Shown piece by piece: positions 11,133 through 22,500 of a stretch of DNA of 64,000 bases. The stretch is from assembly GCA_015680685.1 (NCBI GenBank), contig MNCI01025566.1:15293-79292 (forward strand). The letters are read 5' to 3'. Under the pieces are notes generated by a model, which did no database searches, was not told the DNA's origin, and saw only the letters and a list, made by a program, of their open reading frames with translations. The translations under genes and the position numbers were made by a program. Source of the stretch: Gnetum montanum (taxonomy: Eukaryota; Streptophyta; Gnetopsida; Gnetales; Gnetaceae). Numbering within the stretch: position 1 is the stretch's first letter; the number at the start of each line of letters is the position of its first letter.

Positions 11133-11147
11133 AACATCAAGAACCAC
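11133..11147. repeat. Left TSD of nested LINE
   Basis: AACATCAAGAACCAC here matches AACGTCGAGAACCAC at 15,380-15,394. The two differences are both CG to CA, so a 15-bp TSD with two deaminated CpG sites explains them. Confidence 0.7.
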
Positions 11148-11164
11148 TAATTTGTTCCTTGGAC

Positions 11165-12869
11165 TTGAACAAAGCCGAACACCTCGGTCCTTTCATTTCG
11201 AGGCGACTTGGTTGCTCAAGCCTTGGTTATGACCGTTAGTTGAAGACATATGGGCGGACTACAGACAAGGCTAGGGAGACCCTAGGAATTTTCTCAAAGA
11301 GGGACTTCTTCATTTGAAGTATGCTATTCGATCTTTACCTATGGAGGACAAATTCTCGTTCCGGACAGGCCGTACAACACTCTGGAGCTGGTTGACCCAA
11401 GTTCAATCCCAACAAAAAGCTAGGGAGGACCTGCATGAAGAGGAACACAATATTTTGATGCAACTATAGGCACTAGACATGGAAGAGGAGACATATTGGA
11501 AACAACAATCATAGATCAGATGGCTCCAGGAGGGGGACAAGCAGACGAAATTCTTTTTTGCTGCAGCCAAGACACGTGGGTGGAGCCAATGTCATAGGTT
11601 GGTGACTACCGGGGGAGAGATAGTCAATGATCTGCAGGGCATGGCCAAAGAGCTTGCGCACTACTGGGAGATGATCTGGGAGAAGCAGCCCACAATGCCA
11701 TATTGATTCGAGTTCCGCGGGTGCTAAATGAAGAGGATAACGTTAGATTGCTAGCCCCATTTTCCTGGCAGGAACTAACAGCAACGATTGGGGACATGCC
11801 TGGGGGGAAGGTGTCGAGGCCGGATGGCTGGAGTCTCGAATTCTTCAAAACCTTCTTGGATATTATGGGGCCCAACATTCTGGACACCTTCAATCTAATG
11901 CTAGCCAAGAAACAAGTTCACCGGGAGCTTAACTGCTCCCGAATTGTGTGCATTCCCAAACATGTGGACGCATCTCTGCTAGAACATTTTCAACCCATTA
12001 GGGTTTGCAACATCCTGATCCGGATTTTCTCTAAGATGATTGTACGCGAACTTGCTCCTCTAACGTCCAAACTGGTGGAGGTCAATCAGACGGTGTTTGT
12101 GCAAGGCCAGACTTTACAGGACCAAGTTCTCCTACTGCAAGAGATTTTCCACTCTCTTCGTCATTCGAAGTTTCCTGGGTTATGTCTAAAATTAGACATC
12201 ACCAAGGCCTATGATACACTTAGCTGGGAGGCCTTGGCTATCATTATGTGGAAAAAAGGCTTTGACCTAGGTTTTATTCAACTCTGCATTCACCTGCAAT
12301 CTTCAGCAGGCTTCTCTTTCGACGTGGGGGGCGGTTATGGGGACTCTCATCACCAGGTAGGGGGTTGCAGCAAGGGGACCCACTTTCACCATTACTTTTT
12401 ATTATTGGTATGGACCTTCTACAATCTTACTGCAAAGCAACAAGCATCGGGCGCCTAGAAATTGCTAGGGTGAAATGTTTGGCTGAACATTACGCTGATG
12501 ACACAATGCTGGTCAGTTGAGCTGGGGTCCCACAGGCACGTGGCATTAATCTGGCACTTTCCTAGATGGCTACCGAGCTTGGCCTGGAGATTAATTGCGC
12601 AAAGTCAACGGCCCATTTTCTCAACGTGGATGCTCGGGTGAAAGATCGAGTGTTGCAAATCCTGGGCATCCCCTCTAGAACGATCCGGGACTCATACTTG
12701 GGCATCCTGTTGTTCCATTGGGGTCAGTGTGTATCATGGGGGTCAATGTTAGAAAAAATCGAGAATCGGATCGAAAAGTGGGCAAACCATTTTCTGACTC
12801 AAAAGGGGAGGTTGATGCTGGCATCAGGGGTGCTGGGGGCAATGACTCGCTTTGTGGCAGCTGTGGCTA

Positions 12870-12900
<31 letters not shown>

Positions 12901-13075
12901 ACACATGATGTAACTAAGGGCATAGACAAGCGCAGTCACCACTTTGTTTGGTCGGGGGGCAAAGAGGGCTACAAATTGCACTTGGCCAGCTGGGACCGGA
13001 TCGCGCACCCTCGGCCTATGGGGGGTTTGGGGATCTCAAAATTCGAGGACGAACTAACACTGGGCTAGCAACGAT
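11165..13075 (+). pseudogene. LINE reverse transcriptase with YADD core, frameshifted
   Basis: RT copies the element RNA at the nicked target. Visible in order: GGKVSRPDGWSLEFF (about 11,800-11,845), VFVQGQTLQDQVLLLQEIF, LKLDITKAYDTLSWEAL (palm A, about 12,187-12,237), then, in another frame, GLQQGDPLSPLLF (from 12,362) and YADD (codons 12,491-12,502), LGLEINCAKST, the thumb block KGRLMLASGVLGA and HHFVWSGG. Palm A and palm B/C are in different frames, so at least one frameshift lies near 12,330. Stops occur just after YADD and near 12,564. A 29-base C tract interrupts the thumb linker. Confidence 0.8.
12870..12898. repeat. Poly(C) homopolymer, 29 bases
   Basis: An uninterrupted C run inside the RT thumb linker. 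Length may be unreliable in the assembly. The homologous place in the LINE at 3,061-8,930 is also C-rich. Confidence 0.95.
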
Positions 13076-13279
13076 TACTACTTCATTTCACCCGCCAAAC
13101 TGGTGAGATAGCCCAATGGGTCAACATCATGAATGCCAAGTACGTACAGTGGCAGGCAAGAACACAAGACTCAAGGCCCTGGTGAATACTTTGAAACCAT
13201 GCACTGCAAATGCAGACGTGCAGGTGGTTAGACTTTGAGCCACACCGCCTGCTTTCGGCCATGTACCCACCGATGTTAG

Positions 13280-13520
13280 GGTGGAATTGAATATGGCAAG
13301 GACGGCTGCCCAAGAAAATCAAAGTTTTCCTGTGGCTGCTGGAGAGTAACATGCTACCGGTACAGTCAAATTTACGAAGGCGAGGCCTCGATCTTGACGA
13401 CACCTACCCACTATGCAGCACTACACTCGAAACCGTCCTGCACTTCGCCTTCCAATGCACCTACATGCACACCACGTGGCAAGAGATAGGTTGGACTCCC
13501 CCGCTAACACTAACTAGCGA
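13280..13520 (+). pseudogene. LINE RT zinc-binding region
   Basis: The frame reads WQGRLPKKIKVFLWLLESN, then MLPVQSNLRRRGLDLDDTYP, a Cys, VLHFAFQCTY and a Trp. This is the zf-RVT pattern following plant LINE RTs and matches 6,780-6,990. It is well preserved. Confidence 0.7.
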
Positions 13521-13639
13521 TTCTCGAGCCACATTACTTTTATGGGTAGTGTGGAAAATACGCAACCACAAAATCTTTCAACAACACCGATTGCGCCCCC
13601 ACCCCCTCTTTGCAGGTGATCTCGCGGGTCGCAGCTACG

Positions 13640-15053
13640 TGGAGAGAAATCGAAACAACAATGGGGGTTACGTTGACCTATGAGCCTGACTATGCGGCGT
13701 TCCAAGGCAACGAGGAATTGTGGGGAATGGTGGAACAGTGCGGCTAGAATAACGTCCTGCAGCGGCTAGTGGGTGACCCGGCCCTCCTGGACAATGCTCT
13801 CTTTTCCAACTAGTAGGAGGATCGCACCTTTTTTCAGGGTGCTAATGTCATTATCACAAAATCCATGATTGCCATGTGTATGGGGGCCCAAGCGGAGGGT
13901 GAAATCATCCTGCCCACCACTTGTGGGCTGCAGGATGTTGACCTATTTTTCATGGGACCAACACCACGCACGCAGAGTTGATAGGTTCCCAAATCCTCCT
14001 TGCCACCTATCTGGGCTCAGGCTACTAATCTAGTGGACTGTTTCTTCGTACAATCTGGAAACAGGTCCAAGCTCCAAGGCATCCATTTTGCCTTTCTCAA
14101 ATGCCTGAAGCTGGGGATTAAGGTTAACTTACCCCACTTTTTTCTCGCGGCCTTACAACAGCAAAAGAGGGGTTGCCACTCTGGGCTTATTTTAGCCTTG
14201 TGGCAGGGGGCAACGGGGGTGCGGCCTTAGGCAAAGCCAAGGCCAATTCCCCCCCCCCCCTTTGGGGTTTTCTTCACCTAGGCCCTCACTTTCGGTCCTT
14301 CCTGGGGCATCAAGGGTTGGACCTGCGGTGACTTACTCCCAAAGGAGGAGTGACCATCGAGGGCCGAGGGCCTCCAACCCCATGATGGTGTTGGTTGTTT
14401 CCCCGCATGGGGCATCGGATCACAAGGTGATTCGAGATGAGGAATTGCGCCATGCGACAACGGAGGCTATAGCCGCTACACACACTAACAAGCGTCGTGA
14501 GTGGGAGGCCAAATGGGACGAAGCCCTCACTCTTGCGCAGGCTGAGTTGGAGACCCATTTCTGAGACCAAGAATAGGAGCTAATCCGACAGCAAGCCTTG
14601 CTAGCAGAGGCTGCCCAGGCCTGGCTGGTGGACAAGATCTGTGCTCAAATCTGGGAGGAGCTGCTACAGAAGGAAGCCACTCACATAGAATGCAAGGAGG
14701 TTGAGCAGGCACAATAGGAGCAAGAACAAGACGAGGAAAGATAGAGACAGAGGCAACTGGATCAAGCTCACGAGCAGAGTGCACGCCAATGGCTTCGGGA
14801 TGAACGTTGTCCGTACATCGTCCTGGGCATCAACTGCAATTGCTCGTGGGGGAAGCTCTGACAACACATCCATCAGACGTCCGCACATTTCCACCCAAAT
14901 GGGGGGACGTCACTCGAGGAATGAAATCAGCGAGAATCAGCCATGCAAGCTATTCAATAGGCTGCCAGTTTTGTGGATTTTGAACTACACCATAACACTT
15001 TGGATATCCTCCACACCCTCGAGCATCCACACTGTGCCTATCATAGACTACTG
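13640..15053 (+). pseudogene. LINE 3' coding region, second copy (helical domain, coiled coil, J-like segment)
   Basis: Homologous to 7,200-8,674. The first domain has GANVIITKSMIAM and LVDCFFVQSGNRSKL (about 14,026-14,066) with VNLPHFFLAAL. A Glu/Gln-rich coiled coil follows (about 14,420-14,760). The end part (14,760-15,053) has LDQAHEQSARQWLRDERCPY, VLGI, a Trp, SAHFHPNGGTSLEE and AASFVDFELHH. HPN again replaces HPD. In-frame stops at 14,859, 14,919 and 14,949 fit CGA to TGA or CAG to TAG. The shared layout of two separately inserted LINEs suggests a normal part of this LINE family. Confidence 0.5.
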
Positions 15054-15379
15054 ACGCACCCATAGCATGGCTGCTACCCCCCCTCCCCCCCCCCCCCGCC
15101 CCGCGCCTTGGCTAGCAGCTTTGGCCTTGGCTGGTAGCTTTGGCCCCTTGTACCGTGATGTCTGACGATGTCATTTTTGACTATCTGTTTTGTGTGGTTT
15201 GGGCCTCCCCTTGCCCCCAATCTTTGGGGGGTGTGCTACCCCCCCTCCCCGGTTCTCTGCTTTTGCGTTTGTTGAGGCTCGAGGCCTCTCGTGTGGACCA
15301 CCGTTGGTGACCCAAATTTTGTTATATCTCTTGTATTTTTAATCTCCAATAATATAATCCCAAACATTCTCTCAAAAAA
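15054..15379 (+). other. 3' untranslated region and poly(A) of the nested LINE
   Basis: Non-coding, with C-rich tracts (15,078-15,105 and 15,238-15,251) and a short A tail. TSD copy follows at 15,380. Confidence 0.6.
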
Positions 15380-15394
15380 AACGTCGAGAACCAC
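15380..15394. repeat. Right TSD of nested LINE
   Basis: AACGTCGAGAACCAC, partner of 11,133-11,147. Confidence 0.7.
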
Positions 15395-16035
15395 ACAGTC
15401 TCTTCGAGTCCACGAAAGCCATTGCCTCCTAAAAACTTTTTAAGGCCTCCTCCTTCCTAGCACACTCCTCCACATTTCCCACCCCATTCAGATGCATCTC
15501 TCAACCCTTGTGCCAAGTATGCCTTCGTAGCCCGTACCATGATGTGTGGCATACCATGATGTGTTTTACCCAATGTCCATGATGACATACAGGCATCAAA
15601 TCTATCGCAGCCATGACCTAGCACTTTGCTCATGGACATGGTCCAGCTATTGTTGTATCTAGGTGGCCTCCTCCTCCTCCCACGCCTTCCTCTCCTACTC
15701 CTCCTTTTACTTCAGTTCCTAGAGCCTCGCCTCTTCTTAGAGCTACACCATCAGGCTCTCCCTTAGCTTTGCCTCCAAGGCCTCCCTAGCCATAGCCTCA
15801 ACTAGATCTCATCATCGTCACTCCTCCCTAGCCACTTCAATATGCCAATGCTCCATCTCCTCCAACTATTGCTAGAAATCCTCCTCACGTGCCATCCATC
15901 GAGTCTCCCAGGCAGCCCTCTCCTCCTCCCACACTCAATTCACCACCTCCTCAATGGCCTTGGCCAAGATAGTATCCATTCGGGAAGATCTCGGGCCTCG
16001 ACAACCCCTGAGCCCACCTCCAATAGACAATTAAA
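15395..16035 (-). pseudogene. LINE 3' coding region, third copy (coiled coil, J-like remnant)
   Basis: On the minus strand about 16,035-15,660 encodes a Glu/Arg-rich coiled coil. LDHVHEQSARSWL follows (compare LDQAHEQSARQWLR in the second copy) and, after a frame change, HLNGVGNVEE and SF*EAMAFVDSK. This is the same 3' region as in the other LINEs, with more decay. It joins 10,507-11,132 once the nested LINE is removed. Confidence 0.55.
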
Positions 16036-16299
16036 ATGTGCATATGTATGTCATAGTTGTATTCATATAAATTAATATTTTCATTAAATAGCAGTAAATC
16101 TACCCACTTACGATGCTTAGTTTGCCATCAAACATGAACATTTCATAAATAATGACTCCAAACAAGAAACTATTTATTGATTTGTACCATACACATGAAA
16201 TTGAGCTGGTTCACTGAAATTTGAGTGGGATCTGATAATACTGAATTTTGACATACTATTTTAATTAAATTATTCCACATTAAATTCCTAAAAAAAACA

Positions 16300-18690
16300 T
16301 CAAAAATAACCATGGATCAAGCTTCAATAAATTTCTACATATTTTTCTGCAATAATACTACTTATCAAATTTACCAAATAATTATTAAAAATAAATTTGG
16401 CCATTGACCTATTCATAAACTAACAAAATTAAGAAAAAGTTAACAATCATCTATAAAGCTTCAAGGTCAATAAATCTCATGTTATCAAATTAGAACCATT
16501 ATATAAAGGCTTCGATATAAAGTTTAAACAATGTTTTCTCTATTTTGATCATGCTAGGTCCAAGATGAGGCATCACAACTACTGATTTGCCAAAAGCAAA
16601 TATTAACAACATGGACACAAAGACCACATGTAAAGTGAGAAGCCATTAAAGTTTCTTGCATCAAAGCCTAACAACGTAAGCAATACATCAATGCTCCCAA
16701 CATATTCTAATAAACATGGATCAAGCTTCAATAAATTTTAACATAATTTTCTACAATAAAGCTGGTTAGAATATACTCACTAATTAAGTTATAATCATTA
16801 CTTTCTCAACATATGTAATAGAAGTCAAGAAAAGTTATGGCAATCCATGAACAATCACAACCACTCATGAGGTATAAAGAAGTACTTGGTCATACCTTGT
16901 AGCATATTCAGAAGACACAAAAAATAAGGAACAACAATCATCATAGCCATCATACGAATCATGGAATAACAAAAAAAGTAATCATACGCCAAATAAGGAT
17001 TAAGAAGATGGTTCATGAGATTTAAAAAAGGTGAAAACCCCTAGTCGTAGGTACGATAAGAAGAAGAAGAAGAAAAGACACTTGCAATGTGTATTTCTAA
17101 ATAAAGAACTCCCAGCTCTTCCAAATGATACCTAAGGATAAAACATCAATTTCCCTTTGTAAGGACTGATAAAACTGAAGTCCTAAATATACCCAACATC
17201 CAAAAGGAAGATTGGAGTGAGCTTTACGTATGTAGCAATGAGCCTATATGCCAAAAGGCACAGGTAAAGGATGCACATAGTCAAGTGCGTAAGAAAAAGA
17301 CAACTGAAAGTTCCTAGCCTCATCATAAGTGTGTCAAAGAACCCACGATGACAGAACACTCTAGGAAAATACAAAAGCTGTAGCATTGCCAAAGGAAGGG
17401 ACAGTACCAACAAAATGTAAAAAGAGCCCATGAACTCAGCCTGGAGTTACAAAAAAGCCTACATGTAATAAAAAAGGAATTACCAAAATTAAGGAGAACT
17501 AAGACTAGGACTAGTACACTACTTACGATAGTGTATAGTTAGAACTGATATATGAACTAGATTACTGATAACTCTGTACACAACAGAGAATCATAAGCAA
17601 TTATAAGACTTAAAGATAATCAAAATCATAGAAGCTATTATGTACTACAATCAGTTTACTAACAAAGTTTACAATAACTCCTAGAGACCTTAAAATTTAG
17701 ATCCTAGTATATTAGAGTTGCCCACGTAGGCATAAAATGGAACTCTAAAAATACTACTTATCAAATTCACCAAATAATTATTTAAAAAATTTGCCATTTA
17801 CCTATATATAAATTAAAAAAATTAATAAAAGTTAATAATCATCTATAAAGCCTCAAGGTCAACAAATCTCTTGCATTCAAATTAGAACCATTTCATAAAC
17901 ACTTGGATAAAAAGTTTTGGCCAAATGTTTTCTTTATGTTGAGTATGCTAGGTCCAAAATGAGACATTACAACTACCAATTTGCCAAGACGATATTAATA
18001 ATGTGGACACAAAGACTACAAGTGACAAGATATTAAAGCCTCTTGCATCAAAACCTAACAATGTAAGCAAGACATCAATGGCCCAAGCCCCAAACATTCT
18101 CTAATAACCATGGATCAAGCTTCAATAAATTTCCTCATTTTTCCACAACAATACTACTTATCAAACTCACCAAACAATTATTAAAAATAAATTTGGCCAT
18201 TTAATACTTATCATTTGGAATGATAGTAAGGTGCTTGTTTCTCAAGATGGAAAATGTGGGTTCAAGATTGGGCACAATCACTCAAAGAGGCTAGGCTTTC
18301 GCCCATCGACTGACCCTCCTAAGACCTTGCTTGGTGGGATGAGCATTAAAGCTTTGGGTGATGATCCTAAATTTGGCCATTTACCTATTTATAAATTAAC
18401 AAAATTAATAACAAGGACACAATCATCTATAAAGACTCAAGGTTAACAAATCTCATGTATTCAAATTAAAACCATTTCATAAAGGCTTAGATATAAAGTT
18501 TTGGGCAATGTTTTCTTTATGTTGATGATGCTAGGTCCAAATTGAGACATTGATTTGCCAAGAGCAAATACTAAGAATGCGGACACAAAGACCACATGTA
18601 AAGTGAAAAGACATTAAAGCCCTCTTGCATCAAAGCCTAACAATGTAAGCAAGACATCGATGCCCCAACATTCTCTAATAACCAAACAAA
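16300..18690. repeat. Imperfect ~400-bp repeat copies
   Basis: A block beginning ccatggatcaagcttcaata and running through aaatttggccat, gctaggtccaa, tggacacaaagac and ttgcatcaaa occurs three times. Copy A is about 16,305-16,720 with a partial restart at 16,717, copy B about 17,750-18,105, and copy C about 18,108-18,690. B and C are adjacent and C is split by the SINE-like insertion at 18,204. The sequence is AT-rich and non-coding. It probably lies in the last visible intron of the SDR gene. Confidence 0.7.
18204..18368 (+). mobile_element. SINE-like insertion, 165 bp, with 15-bp TSD
   Basis: The direct repeat AAATTTGGCCATTTA lies at 18,189-18,203 and 18,369-18,383, and the 165 bp between interrupt repeat copy C cleanly. 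The insert starts with tRNA-like sequence: an A-box-like ATGATAGTAAGGTGCTTG and, about 35 bp on, GGGTTCAAGATTG, close to the B box GGTTCGAATCC. No protein is encoded. It is best read as a tRNA-derived SINE; the family is not identified. Confidence 0.65.
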
Positions 18691-19439
18691 AAGTGTGCAG
18701 TTACTAGCATTATTTAGACTAGAGCTGATTTTATAATCCTAGAAGCAATAACAGAATGTTTTCAAATGATAAACATGACACTGAGAAAACATGGAAAATA
18801 AGAAATCAGAAAAAATGTCACAAATTCGGGCATCATCTCAGAAAATGAACAATAGTTTTCCGTACAGGTCAGGGATGAAGCAAAGCACCTACATCACCAC
18901 AATAGTTTGGCGCCTACAAATCTTGTATGCTGCTGATCAAGCCTCAACAGCACCAACAGTTTCATAAAGAATTAAGCCAGGTTCAAGGCATTGTATGCTC
19001 ATTCTAACTTTGGATTTCCTTTCTTTTGCATTAGCACAATATCAATTCTTAACTTGCTTGTGGTGTTTATGACTGTATAAATCAATTTTGCCAATTTTCT
19101 CAGGATAAATCTTCCTTTCAAGCACTTACTTTTTAATTCCGATTGAGTTACTTGTTAGTTTTCAGTGAGTGAATTGTGAGTGATCCTTTGGATATGTTCT
19201 GTATAAGGACAAAGCGATTTGATGACCTCAAGTCAACTACTTATACAAACCATATCAGAAAAAGGGATTTGAAAAATTAAAAGCATAAAATGGAACATAC
19301 TGAACAATTATGTTATCTCGACAGTTAAGATGAAATTCAAAGAAATAATAACAATGCTGAATTTTATCTAATCATTTCTACTCATTTCCAAACATATTAA
19401 GATATCTAGCTAGTCACAAACAATTCACCAAGCTTTTAC
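18691..19439. other. Intron-like spacer
   Basis: AT-rich sequence directly after (minus strand) the exon 8 donor. I searched it for the missing C-terminal SDR exons (for example a PGPI-type motif) and found none. Confidence 0.4.
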
Positions 19440-19538
19440 CTCAGATCTTAAACTATCAAAATAGCCATGTATAGCATGTTTTGAGGCAGCATAAACTGCC
19501 TGCCCAGGTGCAGGTGTCTTGCCTGCAGCACTACTCAT
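19440..19538 (-). CDS. SDR gene exon 8 (active site)
   Basis: Encodes MSSAAGKTPAPGQAVYAASK, then HAIHGYFDSLRSE. Contains catalytic Ser, Tyr and Lys. Ends in phase 0 at GAG followed by GTAAAA. Confidence 0.85.
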
Positions 19539-22500
19539 CTATATAAAGGTACAATATAATGTTATAAACATGGCAAAAGTGAAAAACCATTACATATGAA
19601 TATGCATACATCTTTACTGCATAAAACTGAAACCAGCGAGAATTTGAGAATACCACAACAAAATGACCTTTCCCTCGCTTCAACATTGATGATGCAAGAC
19701 ATTGAGTCAGCATAATTGTTCCAATCACGTTGACCTCAAATGTATCCTGAACATTGTATAAACAAGGTAATGGAATCAACAGTTTCTACATTCCTATCAT
19801 TGACGAAGTAGAAAACTTTGGATTTAAAAGTACCTTAAGTGCTGTTTCTGATGTGTCCAATGCTGATGTTTTCTGAAACAAACAAAAATTAAAATTTTCG
19901 CTTACCTTTCAATTTTTAAGATATAAAATGTCTATAATTCATGTATAATATCTTTCTTCCTATCTGTAATTTACAAAGCAATAAAATTACAGGGAAAATT
20001 TGTTACAGTTGATAAAATAACCTGTGAACCATTGACATCATCTAAATTAGATTAATATTGAATGTAATTATTTATCTCAGTATCTATTGATGTAACGGAA
20101 CAACCAAAAAAAATTGGTATTCCTAGCATACAGGGCGCTCATAAGCTGCATTATGAACCATAACATCAACACCAACACCATTAAAGAATGATTCTGCTTT
20201 CTTAACAGCTTCCTTAATTGCAGAAGAACCTGCTGTCAGATCCAGCGGTAGTATCACCACCCCATCAGGAGCATTTTTACCTAATTGAGAAAACATAAAG
20301 AATATAAATTCTTCCCATAGTCAAAAGCCTAATAGAATGTAATTAAAGAAGTAATTTTCCTCATATCAAAAGATTTTCAAAACCTGAAAGTGATTCTTTG
20401 ACCCGCAACAACTCAGTTTGCCTTCGTGCTGACAATATGAGCTTTGCACCCAAGCGAGCAAGTTCTTTTGCAAGGGCCTCACCTAAAATTTCAAAGGTAG
20501 CAACCAAGTCTAAAACCATCAGAATGCTATGAATATTCTGAATAGCAAAGTTCCCTATCAACTAGACAAAAATTAAATTAAATTTCATCTACCTAAATGA
20601 AAAACATAACTTTACACAAAGCTACACTGTTCATTCACCATAGAAAGTATGAATTTTCAATAACAAAAGGATAGAACTTCATTAAAAAACGAAAAAAAAA
20701 AAAAACACCGTCCAATATTTTAAACTAGCATTAAAAAACAACTGTACAATGGCACAGCAGAGATCTCTGATAGTAGAAGAAATGTATTGGGATTGAGCCA
20801 GATTCCTTGCTACAGAACCAATGTCACAGTACAATAATAATGCAATAAAAACACAAAGGAAGCAGACTAATACGTTGTCATAACTCATTGCCTCTCTGTG
20901 CTAAATACCGATTGTATTATAAAAGTACACTGATGTTGTATCCACACCACCTAAGAGTGTTTTGTCTGGCTCAACATCCAAACTCAATGCCGTGCATTTT
21001 TACTTTCTCAAAAACCGACATTTCAGGTACCTTATTAATTTTCCAGATGTTTTATGCAAGTTTTAAAACAGAAGGATATGACTAGACATTCTGATTTGTT
21101 CTTGGCCCTACGGAGAGCAGCAAAAGTTCACCCCTCCCATTATCCTATTCTGTAATAAACAACAAGAAGTTGACAAGAATGTGACGTAAATGGAAGCCCA
21201 GTGCATAGAAACAATGGAGAGTTCCCAAATTATCATCAGCCCCAATGGAAACCTCCTGTTGGAAACACAAATGACAATAAAACTGAACAAAAAGATGTGG
21301 AAGAAACACTACATGAAACCGATTGGGAGCCCAACATGAGCATGAGAAAGGCTCTGGGATGGCATGACACCTATTAATCTAATGTGCCATCAGCAATGCA
21401 AGAGTTTCCATTTTATGTTCACACTTTATTACTGAATTGTTTTGCAATGCCTTGAAAGGTCATCACATGACCCTTCTATAGCCATGGAGGGGGTACTTGT
21501 ATTATATTAACTGATGAAACTCTAAAGAATAGTGCATCAACAATACACACAACATTCCACATATTCATTATTTTAAATAATACAACTATGATATACATAA
21601 TATTCCTGATTCATAGGTCAGGTTCCTTCTACTTGATTCATTAGTCAAGTTCCTTAGCAACATGTGCATAGGTATATATATTTAAAAGAATCATTCATAC
21701 TAAGCAAAACATACCACTTTTCAGCCCTTGAAGCATAACATAAAGAATCTTTGTTTCTTCTTCTGTTCCAAATCTGATTGCTAAATAATTAGAATTTGTA
21801 CAGTAGCCCTTAGGGATAAGATATCCAAAACGTATATGAATACACACATAAGATACTGACACTGATACACACACAGAGTTCACATAGAAACATTCTAATT
21901 AGTTTAAAAAGTCATTTCGATGCACATACGTTATGCAACACATAAAAAAATAAAAGCATAGTTACAACCTCATAAATAATACAATATTTCAGCTTTGTTT
22001 CTACTCAGCATTCCTTATGTTCATTCCATTGATAGATGCTAAATCAATCAGTAGTACATACTTAGTACTTCATATCTAGTAATACACACAACATACATTA
22101 CCATAATTTAAATCAATCACAACGAAGAATAATTGGTCATTCAACCAATCATCAATACATGTACATTAGCAACACTCTATCACAGTCATAAAATTATAGA
22201 TAATCCTACAAATCAACAATATCCACACACATCATCATAACAAAGTAGACTCACACACATGGCCACAAACTTTAAGATGAAAACTCAAAAAAAGATGGAT
22301 CATTACACATGTTAAGGTCAATAAGGATAGGAGGTCCAACGGCCTTGTAATCAACCCCCCATTATATTAAGTCATATTCTTATTAGTTGCTAGTTGTTAA
22401 TCACAGGTCTAGCCCCATTTTCTAAGAAGTTGGAGGGAAAAAATGGAATGAAAATTTTGTAATTAATTCTTAGGGATCTGACATGTTGGTAATAGACATT

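Larger units (their letters stand above)
11148..15379 (+). mobile_element. 5'-truncated L1-like LINE nested in another LINE
   Basis: The element starts in the endonuclease/RT linker (FHFEATWLLKPWL-like, compare LFRFEHSWLTKQWLRPL at about 5,320-5,370). It runs through a complete RT, zinc-binding region and 3' coding region to a poly(A) at about 15,373-15,380, with a diverged 15-bp TSD. About 4.2 kb long. It is the best source here for the catalytic RT motifs of this LINE clade. Confidence 0.75.

Noticed and set aside
15842-16075. Plus-strand Leu/Ser/Pro-rich ORF
   Set aside because: Antisense shadow of the LINE coiled-coil region.
18231-18446. 71-codon plus-strand ORF crossing the SINE-like insert
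   Set aside because: It crosses the insertion boundary and has no domain; chance frame.
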